Shown: positions 1 to 4,929 of the stretch, one piece after another
Position numbering within the stretch: the stretch's first letter is position 1
How the letters are laid out: each line of letters starts with the position of its first letter
Source: Clostridiaceae bacterium
GTDB lineage: Bacteria > Bacillota > Clostridia > UMGS1883 > JAAYMJ01
Assembly (NCBI GenBank): GCA_012521455.1
Contig: JAAYMJ010000224.1
Location: 1 to 5,143 of the forward strand
Length of the DNA: 5,143 nt
Direction: 5' to 3'
Notes under the pieces: generated by a model
What the model was told of the DNA's origin: nothing
Seen by the model: only the letters and a program-made list of their open reading frames with translations
The model's database searches: none
Program-made: the position numbers and the translations under genes

Positions 1-25
1 AGAGGCCATCGGAGTAAAGCTTTAA
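1..25 (+). CDS. 3' end of an upstream gene, probably V-type ATPase subunit F (partial)
   Basis: Only the last seven codons are visible. The frame starting at base 2 reads E-A-I-G-V-K-L and stops at TAA 23-25, 11 bp before the next start codon. That spacing fits an operon. A short hydrophobic A-I-G-V tail resembles C-termini of V-type subunit F, a small central-stalk protein that sits on D, and an F-E-A-B-D gene order is known in some clostridial V-ATPase operons. Both points are family knowledge used as inference, and seven residues cannot prove identity. Subunit C or another operon member is the alternative. A second frame (stop at 15-17) cannot be excluded, but would leave a wider gap. Confidence 0.5.
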
Positions 26-30
26 GGGGG
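24..30 (+). promoter_or_regulatory. Ribosome binding site of ntpE
   Basis: AAGGGGG lies 6 nt before the ATG at 37 and overlaps the stop codon of the upstream gene. It decides the start: the frame is also open further upstream to the window edge, but this is the only ATG there with a ribosome binding site. Confidence 0.75.
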
Positions 31-36
31 ATAGTT

Positions 37-603
37 ATGGATATCAATAGGAAATTAGAGCATATGACCCATACGGTTTTAAACGACGCTTTAAGAAAGA
101 GGCATGAGATTATAGAAAAATCCAAAAAAGTAGTGGAAGACGCCCTAAAAGAGGCCGAAATCCGCGCATTGAAAGCTTCATATGAAAAAATTCAGGAAGA
201 AACCCATAAAAGCCAAAGGGAAAAGCAGGAAAAGATTTCAAACGCCTCCATTGAAGCTAAAAAACAGCTCATTAAAAGAAGGGATGAATTAGAACAGCAG
301 ATTGTGGAAAATGTCACAAAAAGGATTTATGAGTACAAAAAAAGCGGTGAGTATAAAAACTGGGTTTTAGGTTTGGTAAATGAGGCAAAAAAATTGGATG
401 AAAATATCATTGTGTACCTTGATAAATCCGATGAGGGCTTAATGGACGATTTAGGCGTGAAAAATGTGGTGCTTTGCGACGAGGGCTTCATTGGAGGGGC
501 AAGGATTTGTGTCCCCAGCAAAAACTATGTTATTGACCACACCTATATGCGCGCGCTTAATGAGCAAATCGAAAACTTCAACGCGCTTAGGATTGACTGG
601 TAA
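37..603 (+). CDS. ntpE: V-type ATPase subunit E (peripheral stalk)
   Basis: This is a 188-residue protein of normal length for bacterial subunit E. With subunit G/H-type partners it forms the peripheral stalk that holds the A3B3 head still while the rotor turns; it acts in the cytoplasm at the membrane. Residues about 1-100 are highly charged, rich in Lys, Glu and Gln, lack Pro and Gly until G104, and read as one long coiled-coil helix. The rest is a small alpha/beta domain with the family-typical I-G-G-A-R turn (152-156) followed by an I-D-H-T-Y segment (166-170), as in the C-terminal domain of E proteins. The ATG at 37 has a good ribosome binding site. The gene ends in tandem TAA TAA (601-606), and subunit A begins 39 bp after the first stop. 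Identity rests on fold pattern, these motifs and position directly before subunit A. No truncation or odd composition is seen. Confidence 0.93.
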   Translation: MDINRKLEHMTHTVLNDALRKRHEIIEKSKKVVEDALKEAEIRALKASYEKIQEETHKSQREKQEKISNASIEAKKQLIKRRDELEQQIVENVTKRIYEYKKSGEYKNWVLGLVNEAKKLDENIIVYLDKSDEGLMDDLGVKNVVLCDEGFIGGARICVPSKNYVIDHTYMRALNEQIENFNALRIDW

Positions 604-630
604 TAATGTGGTTTTCTTAAACTGCCTGAA

Positions 631-637
631 AGGAAGG
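631..637 (+). promoter_or_regulatory. Ribosome binding site of ntpA
   Basis: AGGAAGG is placed 5 nt before the ATG at 643. It fixes this start, which gives a protein beginning M-Q-G-Y-V-Y-G-I-N-G-P, the normal start of the subunit A beta-barrel. Confidence 0.8.
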
Positions 638-642
638 ATTAT

Positions 643-2403
643 ATGCAGGGCTATGTCTACGGGATAAATGGTCCGGTAGTGAAGGTTCGTGACAACAAGG
701 ACTTAAAAATGCATGAGATGGTCGCCGTCGGGGAAAAAAGGCTGATTGGTGAAGTTATCGAATTAAACGACGAATACGCGGTTGTCGAAGTTTATGAGTC
801 CACTACCGGGCTTCGCGTGGGGGATAAAGTGGAAGGGTTAAATGTCCCCTTGTCCGCAACTTTGGCCCCCGGGATAATTGGCAATATTTTTGACGGGATC
901 CAGCGCCCGCTTTATGAAATAGAAAAGCTAAACGGGGCGTTTATCGTCCAGGGGGTGCAGGTTGAAAACCTTGACACCCAAAAACTTTGGGATGTAAACA
1001 TTTTGGCAAAAGAAGGGGATATGGTGCAAGGCGGCGCGATTATCGCCGAAGTCCCCGAAAGCGGCGCAATCGTGCACAAAGTTATGGTCCCGCCGTATGT
1101 GGCAGGAGTGGTGATTGAAGTAAAACCAAGCGGAAAGTACAAAATCACCGACACCATCTTAAAGGTAAAAGACAACAAGGGTAATGTCACAGAAATTACC
1201 TTAATGCAGAAATGGCCAATAAGAATACCAAGGCCAATTAAAAAAAGGCAGGAAATAAATAAGCCGCTGGTTACAGGGCAAAGGGTTATCGACACCCTGT
1301 TCCCCATAGGGAAAGGCGGCACCGCCGCGGTCCCCGGGGGGTTCGGGACAGGCAAAACCATGACCCAGCACCAGCTTGCCAAGTGGTCCGACGCGGATAT
1401 CATAGTTTACATTGGCTGCGGCGAGCGGGGAAACGAAATGACCCAGGTTTTGGAAGACTTTGGAAAGCTTGTGGACCCAAGAACCAAGAAAAAGCTTTTG
1501 GAAAGGACGGTTTTAATCGCCAACACCTCCAATATGCCTGTTGCGGCCAGGGAAGCTAGCATTTACACAGGCATAACAATTGCGGAATACTACCGCGACA
1601 TGGGATACCATGTGGCAATCATGGCCGACTCCACTTCAAGATGGGCGGAAGCGTTAAGGGAAATTTCGGGACGCCTTGAAGAAATGCCAGCGGAAGAAGG
1701 CTTCCCTGCGTACCTTTCATCAAGGCTTTCAGCCTTTTATGAAAGGGCGGCCTATGTTCAAAACCTAAACGGTACGGAAGGGTCCATAACCATAATCGGC
1801 GCGGTATCGCCACAAGGCGGGGACTTTTCAGAGCCTGTAACCCAAAATACCAAACGCTTTGTAAGGTGCTTTTGGGCTTTGGACAGGAACTTGGCTTACT
1901 CCAGGCACTATCCGGCAATCCAGTGGATGACAAGTTACAGCGAATATGTTGACGATTTGACTAACTGGTACAGGGAAAACGTTTCCGAGGATTTTGTTGT
2001 AATGAGGTCTGAAATCATGAGGCTTTTGTATGAGGAAAGCAAACTCATGGAAATTGTAAAACTAATCGGAAGCGACGTTCTCCCTGACGAGCAAAAGCTG
2101 ATTTTGGAAATATCCAGGGTAATCAGGGTGGGCTTTGTTCAGCAAAACGCGTACCACCCGTCGGACACCTATGTCCCGCTTATAAAACAAAAGCGGATGA
2201 TGGAAGTTATCCTTCACCTTTATGAAAAGGCAAAACGGCTTACGGATTTGGGAATTCCCATGAGCTACTTAAAAGCCGACGGCATTTTTGATGCGGTAAT
2301 TTCCATGAAATACGAAGTTAAAAACGACGAGTTGGAAAAGTTTGATGAATATATCAAAAAAATCGACGATTTTTATGAAAAAATGCTAAACACACAAATT
2401 TAA
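643..2403 (+). CDS. ntpA: V-type ATPase catalytic subunit A
   Basis: The 586-residue catalytic subunit of the V1 head (family length about 580-600) binds and hydrolyses, or makes, ATP at the A/B interfaces. Visible in order: N-terminal beta-barrel (about 1-70); the A-specific bulge or non-homologous region (about 110-190) that separates A from F-type beta subunits; P-loop GGFGTGKT at 232-239, with K238 and T239 for phosphate and Mg; G-E-R-G-N-E with catalytic E261 and R262; the S-N-M-P-V-A-A-R-E-A-S block (296-306); a Walker B-like stretch ending M-A-D-S-T-S-R-W (327-334); P-A-I-Q-W-M-T-S-Y-S (424-433); and a helical C-terminal domain. K238, T239 and E261 fall at the same numbers as in Enterococcus hirae NtpA as I recall it. 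Two small departures: the P-loop has Gly233 where many A subunits have Pro, and Gln427 where Asn is usual in the ATPase alpha/beta signature. All catalytic residues are present, so the enzyme should be active. The gene is followed by a 302-bp gap, not by B directly. Confidence 0.98.
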   Translation: MQGYVYGINGPVVKVRDNKDLKMHEMVAVGEKRLIGEVIELNDEYAVVEVYESTTGLRVGDKVEGLNVPLSATLAPGIIGNIFDGIQRPLYEIEKLNGAFIVQGVQVENLDTQKLWDVNILAKEGDMVQGGAIIAEVPESGAIVHKVMVPPYVAGVVIEVKPSGKYKITDTILKVKDNKGNVTEITLMQKWPIRIPRPIKKRQEINKPLVTGQRVIDTLFPIGKGGTAAVPGGFGTGKTMTQHQLAKWSDADIIVYIGCGERGNEMTQVLEDFGKLVDPRTKKKLLERTVLIANTSNMPVAAREASIYTGITIAEYYRDMGYHVAIMADSTSRWAEALREISGRLEEMPAEEGFPAYLSSRLSAFYERAAYVQNLNGTEGSITIIGAVSPQGGDFSEPVTQNTKRFVRCFWALDRNLAYSRHYPAIQWMTSYSEYVDDLTNWYRENVSEDFVVMRSEIMRLLYEESKLMEIVKLIGSDVLPDEQKLILEISRVIRVGFVQQNAYHPSDTYVPLIKQKRMMEVILHLYEKAKRLTDLGIPMSYLKADGIFDAVISMKYEVKNDELEKFDEYIKKIDDFYEKMLNTQI

Positions 2404-2456
2404 TTGCGTGAGTTTGCCTTTAGTGGTTATAGCCTTAATTAATGCAGGTTTTAAAC

Positions 2457-2491
2457 AAAGATTTCTTAAAAGCTTTTTAAAATATCTTTTT
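2457..2491 (+). terminator. Weak terminator-like AU-rich hairpin after ntpA
   Basis: AAAGAT (2457-2462) pairs with ATCTTT (2484-2489), and TTAAAA (2466-2471) pairs with TTTTAA (2475-2480) around a 3-nt GCT loop. Two mismatched positions flank one further pair between these blocks. The descending arm runs directly into five T's (2487-2491). The shape is that of an intrinsic terminator, but the stem is nearly all A-U and would be weak, so at most partial termination is expected. It lies 53 bp past the ntpA stop. It may instead be chance pairing in AT-rich DNA. Confidence 0.3.
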
Positions 2492-2492
2492 A

Positions 2493-2516
2493 CTATTTAA
2501 TTGCTTTCTTAAATAG
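2493..2516. repeat. Perfect 8-bp inverted repeat enclosing the candidate -35 of ntpB
   Basis: CTATTTAA (2493-2500) and TTAAATAG (2509-2516) are exact reverse complements separated by 8 bp (TTGCTTTC). The spacer contains the candidate -35 hexamer TTGCTT. A further near-copy of the half-site, TTATTTAA (7 of 8), lies at 2537-2544, just past the expected transcription start. The layout is that of an operator, or else an AU-rich RNA hairpin. The arms are almost all A/T, so chance occurrence is a real possibility. Confidence 0.4.
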
Positions 2517-2529
2517 CTTTTAATATAAT
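2501..2529 (+). promoter_or_regulatory. Candidate internal promoter for ntpB-ntpD
   Basis: A consensus -10 TATAAT (2524-2529) stands 17 bp downstream of TTGCTT (2501-2506), which keeps the TTG of the -35 consensus (3 of 6 matches). Spacing is ideal for a sigma-A type promoter. Transcription would begin near 2536, leaving a leader of about 170 nt before ntpB. The weak -35 and the high AT content limit confidence. Confidence 0.45.
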
Positions 2530-2580
2530 GAACGGGTTATTTAAGTTATTAGGCTTGAATGTTTTTGTGGCGTTTTATGT

Positions 2581-2617
2581 AAAAACTTATATACTCTTTG
2601 CAATATAAGCCTTTTTT
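2581..2617 (+). other. Leader hairpin upstream of ntpB with following T-run
   Basis: CTTATAT (2586-2592) pairs exactly with ATATAAG (2603-2609) across a 10-nt loop. The flanking AAAAA (2581-2585) can extend the stem with TTTTT (2612-2616) past a CC bulge, so the hairpin runs into a run of six T's (2612-2617). A second T6 run follows at 2621-2626. AAGCCT (2607-2612), which overlaps the right arm, can instead pair with AGGCTT at 2551-2556, so two exclusive foldings are possible in a transcript that starts near 2536. The pairs are short and AU-rich, so biological use is unproven. Confidence 0.25.
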
Positions 2618-2680
2618 GAGGTTTTTTAATACAAAATTAACCCTTTTTGCACTTTTTAATCCATTTTAAAACTTTTTGAG

Positions 2681-2694
2681 TCCGTTTGGACGGA
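2681..2694 (+). promoter_or_regulatory. Small GC-containing hairpin next to the ntpB ribosome binding site
   Basis: TCCGT (2681-2685) and ACGGA (2690-2694) form a 5-bp stem with a TTGG loop, ending one base before GGAGG. It is the most GC-rich structure in an otherwise AT-rich leader. A stem this close to the ribosome binding site could affect translation initiation or protect the mRNA. This is inference from position only. Confidence 0.35.
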
Positions 2695-2695
2695 T

Positions 2696-2705
2696 GGAGG
2701 TTCTT
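2696..2705 (+). promoter_or_regulatory. Ribosome binding site of ntpB, sets the start at 2706
   Basis: GGAGG (2696-2700) lies 5 nt before ATG 2706. This excludes the earlier in-frame TTG at 2676 and ATG at 2694, the latter overlapping the GGAGG itself. The 15-base block GGAGGTTCTTATGGC (2696-2710) recurs exactly at the start of ntpD (4108-4122), which supports both starts. Confidence 0.88.
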
Positions 2706-4088
2706 ATGGCAATCGAATATATGGGGATAAAGGAAGTAAACGGGCCGTTGGTTGTGGTAGACGGAGTAGAGGACGTATCCTTTGAGGAAATTGTGGAATT
2801 GACCGTAAACAACAGTGAAAAAAAGCTGGGCCAGGTTATCGCAATCACGGGCAAAAGGGCGGTTGTGCAGGTTTTTGAAGAAACCAACAACATTTCCCTA
2901 ACCAATACCCGCGCCCGTTTTTTAAAAACACCCATGATGATTCCTCTATCGGGGGAAATTTTAGGCAGGGTTTTGGACGGCACGGGAAAACCCATTGACG
3001 GGCTTGGGCCCATTTATCCCGAAGTTAAAAGGGATATAAACGGGAGCGCCATAAACCCGGTATCCAGGGAATACCCCAGAAACTTTATCCAAACCGGGAT
3101 TTCATCCATTGACGTTTTAATGACGCTAATCCGCGGGCAAAAGCTTCCCATTTTTTCAGGAAACGGCATTCTCCACGACCAATTAGCGGCGCAAATTGTG
3201 CGCCAGGCCCAAATTTCAAATGAGGAAAACGAAAATTTTGCCATTGTGTTTGCGGCCATGGGCGTTAAAAACGACGTGGCAAGTTTCTTTAGGAGGACTT
3301 TTGAGGAAAGCGGCGCCCTTGAGAGGGTGGTTATGTTCTTAAACTTTTCAAACGACCCTGTGGCGGAAAGAATTATAACGCCCCGGGCTGCGCTCACGGC
3401 GGCGGAATATTTGGCCTTTGACAAGGGAATGCACATTTTGGTAATTTTAACTGACATGACTTCATACGCCGAGGCCCTCCGCGAAATTTCATCCTCAAAA
3501 GGCGAAATCCCAAGCAGGAAAGGGTATCCAGGTTATCTATACTCCGACCTTGCGTCAATTTATGAAAGGGCGGGGATAATTAAAGGGGCAAAGGGCAGCG
3601 TTACCCAAATCCCCATTTTGACCATGCCAAACGACGATATTACCCACCCCATTCCCGACCTTACAGGTTACATTACGGAAGGGCAGATTGTTTTAGACAG
3701 GGGCTTAAACTCTAAAAATATCTATCCTCCCGTAAGCGTGCTTCCTTCCCTTTCAAGGCTAATGAAAGACGGTATCGGCAAGGAATACACCCGTGAAGAC
3801 CACCCCGATGTTGCAAACCAGCTTTTCGCGGCCTACGCGAAAGTTGCGGATGTGAGGGCTTTAGCGTCGGTAATCGGGGAAGATGAACTATCAAGCATAG
3901 ATAAAAAATACATGGAATTTGGGCGGGAATTTGAAAACAGGTTCCTCCGCCAGGGCAAAAACGAAAACCGCAGCATTTACGAAAGCCTTGATTTGGGATG
4001 GGAACTTTTAAAAATCCTTCCCCGTGAGGAACTTGACAGGATTGACGAAAAGATTTTGGACAAATACTACCCAAAGGAAGAAAAGTAA
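2706..4088 (+). CDS. ntpB: V-type ATPase subunit B (non-catalytic head subunit)
   Basis: This is a 460-residue protein, matching the usual 455-465 of bacterial B subunits when started at 2706. B alternates with A in the A3B3 head and supplies residues to the catalytic site across the interface. Visible in order: N-terminal beta-barrel with V-N-G-P (11-14) and [10 protein letters not shown] (49-58); [13 protein letters not shown] (87-99); a degenerate P-loop S-G-N-G-I-L-H-D (151-158) without the Lys-Thr pair, as expected for a non-hydrolysing subunit; [13 protein letters not shown] (249-261); and [11 protein letters not shown] (341-351), with arginine finger R351 corresponding to R350 of the E. 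hirae subunit. Ser344 replaces the Asn usual at that signature position. A longer reading from TTG 2676 has no family support. The gene sits 302 bp after ntpA and 29 bp before ntpD, probably in one transcript with ntpD. Confidence 0.97.
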   Translation: MAIEYMGIKEVNGPLVVVDGVEDVSFEEIVELTVNNSEKKLGQVIAITGKRAVVQVFEETNNISLTNTRARFLKTPMMIPLSGEILGRVLDGTGKPIDGLGPIYPEVKRDINGSAINPVSREYPRNFIQTGISSIDVLMTLIRGQKLPIFSGNGILHDQLAAQIVRQAQISNEENENFAIVFAAMGVKNDVASFFRRTFEESGALERVVMFLNFSNDPVAERIITPRAALTAAEYLAFDKGMHILVILTDMTSYAEALREISSSKGEIPSRKGYPGYLYSDLASIYERAGIIKGAKGSVTQIPILTMPNDDITHPIPDLTGYITEGQIVLDRGLNSKNIYPPVSVLPSLSRLMKDGIGKEYTREDHPDVANQLFAAYAKVADVRALASVIGEDELSSIDKKYMEFGREFENRFLRQGKNENRSIYESLDLGWELLKILPREELDRIDEKILDKYYPKEEK

Positions 4089-4103
4089 TGCCATAACCTT
4101 GGC

Positions 4104-4112
4104 AAAAGGAGG
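4104..4112 (+). promoter_or_regulatory. Ribosome binding site of ntpD
   Basis: AAAAGGAGG (4104-4112), a near-ideal site, stands 5 nt before ATG 4118. AACCT (4095-4099) just upstream can pair with AGGTT (4110-4114) and partly cover it. A ribosome ending ntpB at 4088 would probably reach or disturb that pairing. Confidence 0.85.
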
Positions 4113-4117
4113 TTCTT

Positions 4118-4741
4118 ATGGCTGAGACAGTTTTTGCCACAAAGGGGAATTTAATTGCCGCAAAAAATACCTTGGAATTATCAAAGCTGGGGTATGAGCT
4201 TTTGGACAAAAAGCGGAATATCCTAATCCGCGAGATTATGGAGCTAATCGATATTGCCGACGACATTCAAAAAAATATTGAAAAAACATTTAAAGAGGCG
4301 TATCTTGCCCTTCAGCACGCAAATGTGATGATGGGCATAGCTTCGGTGGAACAAATCTCCCGGGCCATACCCATTGAGGAGGATATAACTATTAAGGCCC
4401 GCAGTATCATGGGGGTGGAAATCCCCATTGTGGAATACTTAAAAGATGAGGAAAACGTGGCAATGTACGGGCTTTTATCCTCAACCGCGGCACTGGATGA
4501 GGCAAGGAAGAAGTTTGAGAAGGTTAAAAAATTCACGCTGGAGCTTGCCATGATTGAAAACGCGGCCTACCGGTTAGCGATTAACATAAAAAAGACCCAA
4601 AAGCGGGCAAACGCCTTAAAAAATATAACCATACCAAAGTATGAGGAACTAGTAAAAACCATTCAAAACGCGCTGGAAGAAAAGGACAGGGAAGAGTTTA
4701 CCCGGCTTAAGGTTATAAAAAGGCGCAAAGAAAGGGAATAA
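4118..4741 (+). CDS. ntpD: V-type ATPase subunit D (central rotor shaft)
   Basis: This is a 207-residue, highly charged, almost wholly helical protein of normal length for subunit D. D is the central shaft: its two long N- and C-terminal helices form a coiled coil that turns inside the A3B3 head and couples ATP hydrolysis to the membrane rotor, together with F. The N-terminus has the family block T-K-G-N-L (8-12), G-Y-E-L-L-D-K-K-R (25-33). The middle (about 65-130) is the variable part, with V-E-I-P (100-103). The C-terminus carries K-K-T-Q-K-R-A-N-A-L (158-167), I-P-K-Y (172-175) and L-E-E-K-D-R-E-E-F-T-R-L-K (186-198), then a basic tail, all typical of D. The usual Pro in the N-terminal N-P-T motif is replaced (F-A-T-K, 6-9). 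It is the last gene of the operon: its TAA (4739-4741) touches the terminator stem. Confidence 0.96.
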   Translation: MAETVFATKGNLIAAKNTLELSKLGYELLDKKRNILIREIMELIDIADDIQKNIEKTFKEAYLALQHANVMMGIASVEQISRAIPIEEDITIKARSIMGVEIPIVEYLKDEENVAMYGLLSSTAALDEARKKFEKVKKFTLELAMIENAAYRLAINIKKTQKRANALKNITIPKYEELVKTIQNALEEKDREEFTRLKVIKRRKERE

Positions 4742-4775
4742 AAAGCTATGGGCATTTTTTGCCCATAGCTTTTTT
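4741..4775 (+). terminator. Strong intrinsic terminator of the V-ATPase operon
   Basis: A perfect 13-bp stem pairs AAAAGCTATGGGC (4741-4753) with GCCCATAGCTTTT (4761-4773) around a 7-nt loop, ending in six T's (4770-4775). The stem shares its first base with the last base of the ntpD stop codon. The sequence is nearly symmetric (A's before, T's after) but the ORFs on both sides point rightward, so it should act on the + strand. It marks subunit D as the last gene of the operon. Confidence 0.93.
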
Positions 4776-4793
4776 AACAAATAAAAATTTTAT

Positions 4794-4821
4794 TTTCTTT
4801 GGGGAATTAAAGTGTTATAAT
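4794..4821 (+). promoter_or_regulatory. Candidate extended -10 promoter for the downstream gene
   Basis: TGTTATAAT (4813-4821) is a consensus -10 hexamer TATAAT (4816-4821) with the TG dinucleotide of an extended -10. The -35 region (for example TTTCTT at 4794-4799, 16-bp spacing) is poor, which an extended -10 can tolerate. It lies right after the operon terminator. Expected transcription start is near 4828, giving a leader of about 100 nt. Confidence 0.55.
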
Positions 4822-4842
4822 TTAACATATAAATCCCGTTTA

Positions 4843-4871
4843 TTGCCCTAATTTAGGAGTACTACTATAAA
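4843..4871 (+). promoter_or_regulatory. Second candidate promoter for the downstream gene
   Basis: TTGCCC (4843-4848, 4 of 6 consensus bases) and TATAAA (4866-4871, 5 of 6) are separated by exactly 17 bp. Transcription would start near 4878, about 50 nt before the start codon at 4930. It may work in tandem with, or instead of, the extended -10 promoter just upstream. Confidence 0.4.
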
Positions 4872-4929
4872 TTTTAATTTGCTTGCGATTTTAAAGGGGA
4901 TAAACTACAAAACAAAAAAGGGGATGGTT

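Larger units (their letters stand above)
2404..2705 (+). other. Long AT-rich intergenic region between ntpA and ntpB
   Basis: About 300 bp, strongly AT-rich with many runs of T, separate two genes that are usually almost adjacent in V-ATPase operons. The other junctions seen here are 11, 39 and 29 bp. No supported coding region is found: every forward frame is broken within about 30 codons, and the longest frame (2528-2608) has no ribosome binding site. No tRNA- or rRNA-like sequence and no terminal inverted repeats of a mobile element are seen. It holds a terminator-like hairpin, an inverted repeat with a promoter-like pair, a leader hairpin and an RBS-adjacent hairpin, listed separately. 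Confidence 0.85.

Noticed and set aside
464..667. Forward open frame across the ntpE-ntpA junction
   Set aside because: Shadow of two real genes; its product has no family character and no binding site at its start.
912..1403. 163-codon antisense open frame inside ntpA
   Set aside because: Lies wholly within a strongly conserved gene, and its product is a low-information Pro/Ser/Thr-rich sequence.
2435..2442. TTAATTAA palindrome in the gap
   Set aside because: Expected by chance in DNA this AT-rich; no partner site or context.
2442..2480. 12-codon ORF (ATG 2442) after ntpA
   Set aside because: Too short, no ribosome binding site, no context for a leader peptide.
2528..2608. 26-codon hydrophobic ORF in the A-B gap
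   Set aside because: It has no ribosome binding site and its ATG overlaps the candidate -10 hexamer, so a transcript from that promoter would not include it. T-rich DNA readily gives hydrophobic codons.
2676..2705. N-terminal extension of ntpB from TTG 2676 or ATG 2694
   Set aside because: ATG 2694 overlaps the GGAGG, TTG 2676 lacks a binding site, and the start at 2706 gives the family length and normal N-terminus.
2404..2705. A-B gap as an insertion sequence or MITE remnant
   Set aside because: No terminal inverted repeats, target duplication or transposase fragment could be seen by eye at its edges.
3712..4266. 184-codon antisense open frame over the ntpB end and ntpD start
   Set aside because: Shadow of the coding strand; odd composition, crosses two well-supported genes.
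4879..4929. Longer start of the downstream gene at TTG 4879, or ATG 4924
   Set aside because: AGGAG at 4855-4859 is about 19 nt from TTG 4879, too far. ATG 4924 is directly adjacent to its AGGGG. ATG 4930 has correct spacing.
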